From positions 1 through 27,696 of the IMG/VR virus record IMGVR_UViG_3300021963_008622: a DNA stretch of 27,696 bases. One strand, written 5' to 3'. The notes beneath the pieces were generated by a model. The model saw only the letters and a list, made by a program, of their open reading frames with translations. It was not told the origin of the DNA and ran no database searches. This document shows, piece by piece, positions 16,427-23,881 of the stretch. Source of the stretch: a virus. Position numbers and translations under genes: made by a program. Every line of letters begins with the position of its first letter. The stretch's first letter is position 1.

Positions 16427-17716
16427 ATGACAACTCAAGATTTTCAAACGGTCGTTAACTTCATTGAGGAAATGAAAGCGACATCATCAACGAATGATAA
16501 AAAGGTGATTCTACAGAAATACGACTCGCCTATGCTCAGAAAGTTATTCGAGTACGTGTATTCTCCGTTCAAGCAGTATTACGTCACATCAGATAACTTG
16601 AAGAAGCGTCAGGATCTTAGTTTCGATAACTATGATGATATATTCGCAATGCTAGACGATCTGAATGAACGTCGTGTGACTGGTCACTCTGCTATACAAG
16701 CGGTTAATGGTTTTATTGCCAAGAATCATGAGTTCGCAGATGTGATCTATGATGTGATTGACCGAAATCTAAAGACCAGAGCAACGACCACTTTAATTAA
16801 TTCAGTCATGCCAGGAACGGTGCCAACATTCGATGTTGCCCTAGCTGAAAAATTTGACGGTAATGAAAAGAAGGTCGACTTTGACTCTGGCGAATGGTGG
16901 GCAAGTCGCAAGCTGGACGGAGTCCGATGCATTACCGTAATTGACGAGCACGGAGAGCCCAAGTTTTATTCCAGAGCAGGTAATGAGTTCTTGACTCTAA
17001 GCGTATTAGCTGATGATATTAAGAAACTCGGTTTACGCAGTAAAGTTTTGGATGGAGAAGTTTGCATCATGAAAGAAGGAGGTCTTGAAGATTTCCAAGG
17101 CATCATTAAGGAAATTGGTCGCAAGGACCATACGATTGCGTCGCCTAAGTATTACGTTTTTGATTTTCTTGAGCTTGAGGAATTCAATGCTCAATCGGGT
17201 AACGTTTCGCTTGCAGCTAGATTAATTATTTTAAATGCAGTAATCACCGGCCTAACCTATGCAGAACCTTTAGTTCAGATACAGGTTGAGAGCAAGGAAC
17301 ATTTTGAGGAATTGGTAGCTGATGCAACCCAAATGGGTTATGAAGGCATCATGATGCGTAAATCCGTTGGATACGAAGGTAAGCGATCAAAGAATCTTTT
17401 GAAAGTTAAAAAGATGCACGATGCTGAGTACGTGGTCATTGATCATGAAAGCGATGTTCACCGAGTTATTGAAAACGGTCGTGAGATTGAAGAGGTGATG
17501 TTAAAGGCTGTAATCGTTGAGCACAAGGGTAATCGAGTTAGAGTGGGTTCAGGATTCTCTCTTGAACAAAGACGGTTCTATCATCAAAACCCAAATGAAA
17601 TTTTAGGTAAAACAATAACCGTCCAGTATTTTGAAGAAACCACTGACCAGCATGGAGAACACTCACTGAGATTTCCAGTAATAAAAGTAGTTCACGGACA
17701 GAAAAGAGAATTTTAA
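16427..17716 (+). CDS. ATP-dependent DNA ligase
   Basis: A phage-type ATP-dependent ligase of 429 aa. Motif I is RKLDGVR with catalytic K162; motif III VLDGEV is at 207-212; the later YEGIMMRK and LLKVKK segments are motifs IV and V; an OB-fold follows (GNRVRVGSGF near residue 370). The N-terminal 120 residues form an alpha-helical DNA-binding domain as in T4/T7-like enzymes. The enzyme seals nicks in replication and repair. The start is ATG 16427, since upstream in-frame codons fall in the promoter and terminator. It heads a run of DNA-metabolism genes with 7 bp to the guanylate kinase. Confidence 0.92.
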   Translation: MTTQDFQTVVNFIEEMKATSSTNDKKVILQKYDSPMLRKLFEYVYSPFKQYYVTSDNLKKRQDLSFDNYDDIFAMLDDLNERRVTGHSAIQAVNGFIAKNHEFADVIYDVIDRNLKTRATTTLINSVMPGTVPTFDVALAEKFDGNEKKVDFDSGEWWASRKLDGVRCITVIDEHGEPKFYSRAGNEFLTLSVLADDIKKLGLRSKVLDGEVCIMKEGGLEDFQGIIKEIGRKDHTIASPKYYVFDFLELEEFNAQSGNVSLAARLIILNAVITGLTYAEPLVQIQVESKEHFEELVADATQMGYEGIMMRKSVGYEGKRSKNLLKVKKMHDAEYVVIDHESDVHRVIENGREIEEVMLKAVIVEHKGNRVRVGSGFSLEQRRFYHQNPNEILGKTITVQYFEETTDQHGEHSLRFPVIKVVHGQKREF

Positions 17717-17723
17717 TTTAGAC

Positions 17724-18203
17724 ATGCATAAAAGAATAATCCTAGTCGGCCGTGCCGCAAGCGGTAAAGATTACCTCCGCAAGAAACTTGAAGCTCAAGG
17801 CTTCAGGTATGCAGTCAGCTACACAACTCGCCCACCCAGAGAAGGCGAAATTGATGGAGTTGATTACATCTTCATCTCGCCAACAGAGGCTCAAGAAATG
17901 ATTAAGAATGACGAGTTCTATGAGTACGTTGAGTTCAACGGTTGGGTCTATGGAACATCAAGAGATCAATTCGACGAGGATGATGTGTTCATCATGACTC
18001 CTACCGGGCTATCTCATGTTGATGAGGACTCTCGTAAAAAATCTTTTGTCATCTTCATTGACATTGATGAGGAGATTAGACGTGAGAGAATGGCGAACCG
18101 CAACATGCCAGGAGATTCGGTGGATCGTCGAATTGAGGCTGATCGCAAGGACTTTGAGAATTTTACGAATTACGATATAAGAATAACTAACCCAGGCTTT
18201 TAA
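17724..18203 (+). CDS. Guanylate kinase-like nucleotide kinase
   Basis: The P-loop is GRAASGKD (9-16), followed by the GMP-binding signature SYTTRPPREGEIDGVDYIF (33-51) and YVEFNGWVYGTS. These are the classic Gmk elements converting (d)GMP to (d)GDP. The length of 159 aa is shorter than cellular Gmk (about 200), the lid and C-terminal helices being reduced. The P-loop has GRAASGKD where cellular enzymes have GPSGxGKS. A role in dNTP supply for phage replication is expected; a changed nucleotide preference is possible. One base separates its stop from the next ATG. Confidence 0.88.
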   Translation: MHKRIILVGRAASGKDYLRKKLEAQGFRYAVSYTTRPPREGEIDGVDYIFISPTEAQEMIKNDEFYEYVEFNGWVYGTSRDQFDEDDVFIMTPTGLSHVDEDSRKKSFVIFIDIDEEIRRERMANRNMPGDSVDRRIEADRKDFENFTNYDIRITNPGF

Positions 18204-18204
18204 T

Positions 18205-18630
18205 ATGGCATTTGAATTAACCGGAATAATCATTGAAATATTCCCATCGCAGACTTTTAACAAGGGCTTTCGCAAGAGAGAGTTCGTTATTGAAACGGGA
18301 GATAAGTACCCGCAAAAAGTAGTTTTCGGACTTGTTCAAGACAAGTGTGACATGATCGACTCTTACGGAGTCGGTGATACCGTTGCAGTTGCATTTGACG
18401 TCAAGGGTCGAGACTGGACCGACAAGTCAGGTCAGACAAAGTACTTCAACACGCTTGAGGCATATCGAATCAGCGGTCAACAACGCGCAGCCGTCAAGGG
18501 CAAGCAAGCGGAAGAGGAAGACGACGATGACGAAATTTTCCGCAGTTTAGGCATTGACACAGGTCCGAAGAAATCAACCGCCAAGGTCGATAAGGACTGG
18601 AGCGATGATGACTTACCGTTTGACCTATAA
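18205..18630 (+). CDS. DUF3127 SSB-like protein with acidic C-terminal tip
   Basis: Residues 1-92 match DUF3127, an OB-fold family common in Bacteroidota: FELTGIIIEI, then RKREFVIETGDKYPQKVVF, then VAVAFDVKGRDW and the LEAYRI strand. Residues 95-141 are a Lys/Asp-rich tail that ends DDDLPFDL, like the protein-docking tip of bacterial SSB (DDDIPF). This argues that it works as the phage single-strand DNA-binding protein at the fork, between ligase/kinase and exonuclease genes. The SSB role is inferred from fold, tail and context; I see no separate canonical ssb in the window. Confidence 0.8.
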   Translation: MAFELTGIIIEIFPSQTFNKGFRKREFVIETGDKYPQKVVFGLVQDKCDMIDSYGVGDTVAVAFDVKGRDWTDKSGQTKYFNTLEAYRISGQQRAAVKGKQAEEEDDDDEIFRSLGIDTGPKKSTAKVDKDWSDDDLPFDL

Positions 18631-18709
18631 AAATTAGTACATGAAATTACATCAAGACATTCAGACTGGAAATATAGCAGGCTGAAACATTTAAAAAATA
18701 AAAATAGAC

Positions 18710-20134
18710 ATGACAAAACCGATTAAATTAACGATCGCCATCGTGGTACTTGCTATCCTAGCAGCGGCTTACGTATGGCATTCCAATTCAACTCACCGCT
18801 ACGTGAGACATGAAGTTCACTCACCAGAAGCAAAAAGGGATCTTGAAGCGCTTGACAAAGCACTAAAGATCATGAGAGCAAAGGATTGCTCTGATCCATT
18901 AAGCTGGTACTATCAAGGCGCAATTCACTGGATTCCGGACACTCTTGCTGACAATAAACTATGCGAATCTTATCATACGGTCGCTGATCTAAAAGAGGCA
19001 TGGGATAATTGCACTCACTCGCCTAGCGGTAAGGAGAAATTGCACTTCTTGGTTTGGCATAGACTTTACATTTGGCACTTTGAGAAAATCGTTCGTAAAT
19101 TATCAGGCTACAATGAGTTCACATTACCGTACTGGGATTATTCTGGACCCAACTCAAATAATAAAGTTTTACAAGAAATGTTCAGAACTCCGGGAACAGG
19201 AGTCTATGAAGCTTGCAGATACGATGCGCTTAACGCTGGCCAGCCGATCAGCGGAGAAATCGAAAGAGCTCTTGACTTGACCAACTTAATGAAGAAGACC
19301 GATTATAAAGATTTTTGTTATCAGATCAATGCTGCTCCACACGGTGCAATGCACGACTACATTGGTGCAGGCAATGATACTACTGGAACTTTGAAATTCA
19401 ATAATCCAATTACAAATTCAATCACTAACACCGGTCTAATGGGTTGGGTACCTACAGCAGGATTCGATCCAGTTTTCTGGACTCATCATTCGCAAATAGA
19501 CAGAATTTGGCAACAGTGGACCAATTCAGAAAATGGAAAACTTGTAACGCTAGAAGAGCTTAAAGAAGTTGAATGGCCTTACGTTTTCTTTGATGAGAAC
19601 GGTAAGAAAATTACGTATACTCTAGAGCAAGCACTAGACATTATCTACAAAATGGATTACGATTTTGATGATGTTAAGGTTCAGCCTAAAGCCTCTTCAC
19701 CACGAGTAAGTTCGTATCCAGAAACGGTATTAGCAACTTCAGCTGAGCCGATTAAGATAAACAGTCAAATTACTGATGCTGTGACTCAACTTAAATTGAC
19801 AGGAGATCATCCAAAAACAATTAAATTAGTATTGACCGTATCTTACACCAAGATGCCTCATGGAGTTTATGAAGTCTATCTCAATAATCAAAATGAATTT
19901 AGCACAAGCGATAATGAGTTCGTTGGTTACATGACCTTTTTTGGAACAGACCACAAAATGTCTGGCGAAAGTTGCCCAAAGGGCTGTTGCACTCCATTGA
20001 CTAAAGCAGGTCGTCCAACCTTTGTTTTTGAGTATAATATTCCGTATTCGCATACGAATAAGATTCAAATTTACAAACACAATGGTAAACACACAGGTGA
20101 TCTAGTCATTGAGAAAATAGAATTTAAAAAGTAA
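18710..20134 (+). CDS. Membrane-anchored tyrosinase / polyphenol oxidase
   Basis: A 474-aa type-3 copper enzyme. Residues 7-23 are an N-terminal membrane anchor, placing the catalytic domain in the periplasm or outside. CuA: H73 (AIHW), then CTH (C101-x-H103, as in the Cys-His thioether pair of fungal tyrosinases), then VWHRLYIWHFE (H117, with H112 and H123 nearby). CuB: APHGAMH (H211, H215) and GFDPVFWTHHSQIDRIW (H259/H260). YDFDDV at 317-322 resembles the tyrosine motif before the linker. Residues 340-474 form a beta-rich C-terminal domain like the shielding domain of plant PPOs, with a CPKGCC cluster (422-427). The family oxidises mono-/diphenols to quinones. H103-x13-H117 is longer than the usual x8. 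The last base overlaps the exonuclease ATG. Confidence 0.92.
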   Translation: MTKPIKLTIAIVVLAILAAAYVWHSNSTHRYVRHEVHSPEAKRDLEALDKALKIMRAKDCSDPLSWYYQGAIHWIPDTLADNKLCESYHTVADLKEAWDNCTHSPSGKEKLHFLVWHRLYIWHFEKIVRKLSGYNEFTLPYWDYSGPNSNNKVLQEMFRTPGTGVYEACRYDALNAGQPISGEIERALDLTNLMKKTDYKDFCYQINAAPHGAMHDYIGAGNDTTGTLKFNNPITNSITNTGLMGWVPTAGFDPVFWTHHSQIDRIWQQWTNSENGKLVTLEELKEVEWPYVFFDENGKKITYTLEQALDIIYKMDYDFDDVKVQPKASSPRVSSYPETVLATSAEPIKINSQITDAVTQLKLTGDHPKTIKLVLTVSYTKMPHGVYEVYLNNQNEFSTSDNEFVGYMTFFGTDHKMSGESCPKGCCTPLTKAGRPTFVFEYNIPYSHTNKIQIYKHNGKHTGDLVIEKIEFKK

Positions 20135-20757
20135 TGAAATACGTATCAATTGATATTGAAACGACAGGCCTCGACTCAGAGGCCTGTCAAATTTTACAGA
20201 TCGGCGCCGTCATTGAGGATACTAACGATCCCAAACCTCTTGATGAACTTCCTAAATTTATGTGTATGCTTGAGCATGATACCTATTCAGGTCAGCCGAC
20301 TGCTCTAAGCATGAATGCCTGGATCCTAAAGATCTTGTCAGGTCTGGAAGGTTTAAGCAAGGATGAGCGTATCGAGTATCGTAAAGCCAACAATATTATT
20401 CCAGCAGCGCTTGCTGCCAAGCAACTTCAAATGTGGTTGATGGCAAACGGTTTTAAAATGGAATCCACTGGAGCCGTTAAGATCAATGCAGCCGGCAAGA
20501 ACTTTGCAACGTTTGACAAGCTCTTTTTGCAAAAGTTACCGAGCTGGGGCTCATGTATTCAAATGAGACAGCGCATCATTGATCCAGCAATTCTGTGCAC
20601 TGATTGGAAAGAAGATGATAGTTTGCCGAACTTAAACACCTGCTTGAAAAGGTTTGATTTGCCTGGAGAAGTTACGCATGATGCTTGCCAGGACGCGCTC
20701 GATGTGATTCGCGTGATTCGTTCAGCCACTCATAATTACACAATTAATAATAACTAA
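20134..20757 (+). CDS. DEDDh 3'-5' exonuclease (DnaQ-like)
   Basis: ExoI motif SIDIETTGLD (D7, E9), ExoII in GKNFATFDKLFL (D128), and ExoIII HDACQDALD (H182, D187) make a complete DEDDh active site. At 207 aa it is a stand-alone exonuclease with an insertion of about 40 residues before ExoII. Likely roles are proofreading, repair or end trimming of phage DNA; RNA as substrate cannot be excluded. The ATG overlaps the tyrosinase stop, so both are read from one message. A perfect 10-bp hairpin lies 30 nt into the gene. Confidence 0.88.
   Translation: MKYVSIDIETTGLDSEACQILQIGAVIEDTNDPKPLDELPKFMCMLEHDTYSGQPTALSMNAWILKILSGLEGLSKDERIEYRKANNIIPAALAAKQLQMWLMANGFKMESTGAVKINAAGKNFATFDKLFLQKLPSWGSCIQMRQRIIDPAILCTDWKEDDSLPNLNTCLKRFDLPGEVTHDACQDALDVIRVIRSATHNYTINNN
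20163..20188 (+). repeat. Perfect 10-bp inverted repeat at the exonuclease 5' end
   Basis: GACAGGCCTC (20163-20172), loop GACTCA, GAGGCCTGTC (20179-20188), then AAATTTT. It covers codons 10-19, next to the ExoI motif. It could attenuate transcription or limit translation from the tyrosinase message. Confidence 0.75.
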
Positions 20758-20777
20758 ATTGATATTCTTGGTCGGTT

Positions 20778-20789
20778 TTTAGTAAATTA
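20778..20789 (+). promoter_or_regulatory. TTTAGTAAATTA box before UvdE
   Basis: A two-base variant of TTTAGTATAATA, 5 nt before ATG 20795, in the 37-bp gap after the exonuclease. Confidence 0.5.
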
Positions 20790-20794
20790 ACTAC

Positions 20795-21763
20795 ATGGTA
20801 TCTAACAACGTAAGGCTTGGCTATTGCTGTATTAACTTATCACTAGCTGATCAAAAAATTACCGCCAATCGCGGTATGATAAAGAGGACCTTTCAGGAGA
20901 AGGGTCCTTTGTACTGTGGCGAGCTCGCTCATCAAAACGTCAAGGACATTCTTAAAATACTTGAATGGAATCTTGCAAACGGCATTTACGTGTATCGAAT
21001 GTCAAGCGATATTTTTCCCTGGATGTCAGAGTACGAAATTCAACAGCTTCCAAACTTTTCCGAAATTCTGCCTGACATGCAGGCGATCGGCCGCTTTGCG
21101 CTAGCAAATGGCATTCGAGTCTCAATGCATCCTGGCCAGTTCGATGTTTTGCCGTCTCCGACCCCAGCAGTTGTCACCAAAACGGTCAAGGACCTGGATC
21201 AGCACTGTGAAATCATGGATCTTATGGGCTTGCCAGTAAACGTGAGTTTTCCAATCAACATTCACGTCGGTGGTACGTACGGCGACAAAGCATCAGCTGC
21301 TCAGCGTTTTTGCGAAAATTTCCAGTTGCTAAAGCCAAACACCAAGGCGAGGCTGGTCGTTGAGAACGATGACAAGGCTGCTCAATACTCAGTAACCGAT
21401 CTCTATCAAATGATCTATCTACGTATCGGTACACCAATCACATTCGATTTCCATCATCACCGCTTCAATACTGGTGATCTCACCGAGGAGGCTGCACTAC
21501 GTCTAGCCTACACCACTTGGCACGGTCACACTCCTCTCACTCATTACTCAAGTTGTAAGAAAACGTTTGAGGACGCATCAGTCATTGCCCGATCTCATGC
21601 TGACCATGTTTACGAGAAAATAAATAATTACGGCTTAGCTATCGACATCGAGGTCGAGGCCAAGGCCAAGGATCTTGCGGTTCTCAGGTATCGTGAGCAA
21701 TACGAAACATTGCTTGAAAACTACCTAGAATTCAATGATACAAGATTCTTAGAAATAGTTTAA
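20795..21763 (+). CDS. uvsE: UV-damage endonuclease UvdE
   Basis: A full-length UVDE TIM-barrel enzyme of 322 aa. Motifs: RLGYCC (7-12), MHPGQ (111-115), NIHVGG (155-160), VENDD (189-193), DFHHH (218-222), THYSS and the C-terminal DIEVEAKAKDLAV. The His, Glu and Asp residues form the metal site. The enzyme nicks 5' of cyclobutane dimers, 6-4 photoproducts and some abasic or mismatched sites, starting alternative excision repair. With ligase, exonuclease and SSB-like protein nearby, most of a repair path is present. A short hairpin (20885-20890 with 20903-20908) lies about 90 nt into the gene. Confidence 0.93.
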   Translation: MVSNNVRLGYCCINLSLADQKITANRGMIKRTFQEKGPLYCGELAHQNVKDILKILEWNLANGIYVYRMSSDIFPWMSEYEIQQLPNFSEILPDMQAIGRFALANGIRVSMHPGQFDVLPSPTPAVVTKTVKDLDQHCEIMDLMGLPVNVSFPINIHVGGTYGDKASAAQRFCENFQLLKPNTKARLVVENDDKAAQYSVTDLYQMIYLRIGTPITFDFHHHRFNTGDLTEEAALRLAYTTWHGHTPLTHYSSCKKTFEDASVIARSHADHVYEKINNYGLAIDIEVEAKAKDLAVLRYREQYETLLENYLEFNDTRFLEIV

Positions 21764-21770
21764 AATCGCA

Positions 21771-22031
21771 ATGTCAACCGAGACAACTCAAAACTGTGGG
21801 TGCGGAGCAAATAGCCCGGCCCCAAAGGCAACCGTCCTAAGTCGAATCATGGACAAGGTTTTTGTTAGTGAGGCTGAGAAGACTCGCCGTATGGAGATCT
21901 GTAAAGCTTGCGAGCACTTTAGTCCAACGCTAACGCAGTGCGGAGTGTGCGGATGCTTTCTTGAAGCCAAGACCCGACTCGTTGGATTTCACTGCGCTCT
22001 ACCTGATATCGGTGAGGAAGCGAAGTGGTAA
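21771..22031 (+). CDS. Small zinc-ribbon protein, 86 aa
   Basis: Residues 43-79 hold the pattern CKACEHFSPTLTQCGVCGCF then a distant Cys in FHCAL, a zinc ribbon common in phage genomes but of unknown function; NCGCG near the N-terminus adds two more Cys. The C-terminus ends with KW. It follows UvdE by 7 bp and probably shares its transcript. A role as a small DNA- or protein-binding adaptor is a guess. Confidence 0.7.
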   Translation: MSTETTQNCGCGANSPAPKATVLSRIMDKVFVSEAEKTRRMEICKACEHFSPTLTQCGVCGCFLEAKTRLVGFHCALPDIGEEAKW

Positions 22032-22039
22032 TAAATAAG
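22030..22039 (+). promoter_or_regulatory. Late-like box AATAAATAAG
   Basis: Overlaps the zinc-ribbon stop codon and lies 70 nt before the next start, further than the other copies. May be chance. Confidence 0.25.
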
Positions 22040-22109
22040 CTTGAAATTGAATTAGATTTCCGTGAACCCGGTTTAATCAGGTTCTAGAAACAATAAAACT
22101 ATATGGAAA

Positions 22110-22334
22110 GTGAGAGTCGTTACCTGGAGAAAAACCCTAATGGGCAATCTAGCCACCTGGTGCATGATGATAGCTCTGTTCTTCAATCCTTTCGGATTCG
22201 ACGTGGTTCAGTATTGGCTGATCCAGTCAACTGGAAGTTTGTGGCGAGCGAATTTCGTTTTGTACTGTATAGCGGCACTATTCTTTGGGCTCTCTATCTA
22301 CTTTCGCTGGCGTTTTAAGAAACTTCCACAATGA
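22110..22334 (+). CDS. Small two-helix membrane protein, 74 aa
   Basis: Two hydrophobic helices (about residues 13-32 and 45-66) flanked by WRK and a basic end FRWRFKKLPQ indicate an inner-membrane hairpin. I choose GTG 22110 because WRKTLMGNLATW looks like a conserved start; ATG 22140 is the alternative. A competing frame from ATG 22103 gives a less protein-like sequence and is rejected. The last four bases overlap the next gene (ATGA). A lysis, superinfection or membrane-adaptation role is possible but not shown. Confidence 0.65.
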   Translation: MRVVTWRKTLMGNLATWCMMIALFFNPFGFDVVQYWLIQSTGSLWRANFVLYCIAALFFGLSIYFRWRFKKLPQ

Positions 22335-22552
22335 GAGACGGACTACCTCTAATCGGACTTGAACTCTACAAAGAGTCCTTTCCTTATCGAATCACCGGTG
22401 TTTACGTCACCGGGCTAAATCACACTTACGTTGGAGTAAGGGATGAGCGCACCCAGTGCACAACCAACTATAGGTTCACGGACATACAGTCCTTTCTAAA
22501 AGAGAACGGATTCTCGGTTAGAGAATCCGTTCAACTTGATTATCAAATTTAA
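22331..22552 (+). CDS. Hypothetical protein, 73 aa
   Basis: Not recognised. A small alpha/beta protein with strand-rich ITGVYVTGLNHTYVGVRD in the middle. It overlaps the membrane-protein gene by 4 nt. Its last 16 codons contain a perfect 12-bp inverted repeat that probably serves as terminator for the convergent leftward gene, only 8 bp away. Confidence 0.55.
   Translation: MRDGLPLIGLELYKESFPYRITGVYVTGLNHTYVGVRDERTQCTTNYRFTDIQSFLKENGFSVRESVQLDYQI
22498..22532 (-). terminator. Terminator of the leftward 405-aa gene, inside the opposing gene
   Basis: GAACGGATTCTC (22504-22515), loop GGTTA, GAGAATCCGTTC (22521-22532): 12 perfect pairs. Read leftward, the hairpin is followed by TCTTTT (22503-22498). 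Read rightward, no T-tract follows, so it fits the minus strand. Confidence 0.65.
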
Positions 22553-22560
22553 TTCATCAG

Positions 22561-23778
22561 TTACGGAGTTATGGTAGCTCCATAAAGATTCTGCACAATA
22601 GGCCAATTTGTGTTGTAGAACATGTCATGAAATGTTGGAATCCATGCGCCTGTTATATCATGAATCTTCATTGAGTATAATCGGTTAATCGGTCTAACTC
22701 CTGCATTGCTGGCATACTCACAACCAAATGAAAATCTCACGTTAGCCGTATTCCATGATAAACTTCCACCACCCTGTTCCGCTAAAATCATCGTATTTGA
22801 GGTTGGGGTGCTTTGGCCGCTAATGTACAGGCGAACTGGCTCAGAGGCAGTCTGTACTCTTGGAATCGATACGCAGAAGTAGTATTGACCAGCAGCCGGG
22901 GCGATAACCGGTCCAGTTTGCTCATAGGCAACAGTACTAGGCCCAAAGACTACTCTCCAGCCGGTTCCGCTAGACCAGCTTAGGCGGACCAAGTTATCGT
23001 CATTTGCGGCTCTTGCCTGGAACAGAGTGAAATCGAGAGCCGCTCCGTCCGGTATACCAAAAACTCCTTCAACGACTAGTCCATTATTTAGGTTGCTCAC
23101 GATATTATCAGCAACTTGGCTAATGTGACCGTTCGCACCATAAAGTATTCCAGACTCAGTTCCAATTCCAGTATTTAGTGAACCTAACTGCTGTACGTTC
23201 ATCGTAATTGACTCATGAGGTAGGGCCGGGTTTGATCCGGTCGGGAACCCGGCGGTAGCGTTAGGATTCGCTAAGTTACGAATCTTCGATTGTGAACCGT
23301 CATAGGAAGGTAAAAATCCAGATTCAATATTAACGATTGGTCGTGTGTCATTACCTGGGGCGTCGCCGAGAAGGTATGCTGGGTAATTACAATTTATTAA
23401 AGCATAACCGTTGGTCTTTGCCCAGTTGTACGCAGTCGCGTAATCCGAAAATGGTACGTAATTATTTACGGCTCTTTCAGGCAGACGACCCACGACCTCC
23501 TTGACCTTGGCCTCAAGGGTGTTTTGGTCATTGGCTGGGCCGGATATCCACCAGTACCTTGGAGTTGAGGTGGCTGCCGTGATCCCACCGAATCCTCTGG
23601 CAAAGGTGGTCGAAGCGACTAGTAAATTAGAACCTGGGTCGATGCCCGCTCTCCAAAGATTGGAAGTATCGGCTTTGTAGTCCTTCGGTAATAGGCCCAA
23701 TGAAACCGGTCCGGCATGAACGCAGTTTGCTGGAACATTGTTTCCATTTTCGCAAAATGGATGAATTGAAAAGCTCAT
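22561..23778 (-). CDS. LamG/ConA-like probable fibre or adhesin protein, 405 aa
   Basis: No signal peptide. Residues 1-200 form an unrecognised Gly/Pro/Asn-rich domain with several Cys. Residues about 225-390 alternate strands (VVEGVFGIPDGAALDFTLF, a WSSGTGWRVVFG turn, YYFCVSIPRV, RLYISG) in the way of a laminin-G/concanavalin-like jelly roll, a sugar- or surface-binding fold. It is leftward, unlike the structural genes, and visibly richer in G+C in its 5' half than its neighbours, both pointing to acquisition. AATAAATAAC lies 20 nt before its ATG, as for the structural genes, so late expression and virion display are plausible. Confidence 0.6.
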   Translation of the reverse strand: MSFSIHPFCENGNNVPANCVHAGPVSLGLLPKDYKADTSNLWRAGIDPGSNLLVASTTFARGFGGITAATSTPRYWWISGPANDQNTLEAKVKEVVGRLPERAVNNYVPFSDYATAYNWAKTNGYALINCNYPAYLLGDAPGNDTRPIVNIESGFLPSYDGSQSKIRNLANPNATAGFPTGSNPALPHESITMNVQQLGSLNTGIGTESGILYGANGHISQVADNIVSNLNNGLVVEGVFGIPDGAALDFTLFQARAANDDNLVRLSWSSGTGWRVVFGPSTVAYEQTGPVIAPAAGQYYFCVSIPRVQTASEPVRLYISGQSTPTSNTMILAEQGGGSLSWNTANVRFSFGCEYASNAGVRPINRLYSMKIHDITGAWIPTFHDMFYNTNWPIVQNLYGATITP

Positions 23779-23798
23779 TTGTTATAAGAATATTTTAG

Positions 23799-23808
23799 GT
23801 TATTTATT
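23799..23808 (-). promoter_or_regulatory. Late-promoter-like box AATAAATAAC, leftward
   Basis: The minus-strand copy, 20 nt before the ATG of the 405-aa gene. The strand-specific match supports a real element. Confidence 0.5.
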
Positions 23809-23864
23809 CTGGAGGTTGAGTACCAATTCAAAAAACGGTCAACTCAGTAATCCGTTTCTAGAGT

Positions 23865-23876
23865 TTTAGTATAATA
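23865..23876 (+). promoter_or_regulatory. TTTAGTATAATA box
   Basis: An exact copy in a divergent intergenic region, 5 nt before ATG 23882. Confidence 0.6.
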
Positions 23877-23881
23877 ATTCT

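Noticed and set aside
18640-18684. 14-codon ORF in the gap before the tyrosinase
   Set aside because: Too short and with no feature to support it; it could be a leader peptide but nothing shows this.
21622-21635. AAAATAAATAATTA inside UvdE as a late promoter
   Set aside because: Within coding sequence, about 150 nt from any downstream start; explained by Lys-Ile-Asn-Asn codons.
22052-22086. Weak inverted repeat GAACC...GGTTC in the gap before the membrane protein
   Set aside because: Only five pairs and no T-tract; not convincing as terminator.
22103-22318. 71-aa frame starting with ATG at 22103
   Set aside because: Overlaps the two-helix membrane protein in another frame and has a less natural sequence; the GTG 22110 frame has clear membrane helices and links to the next gene by ATGA.
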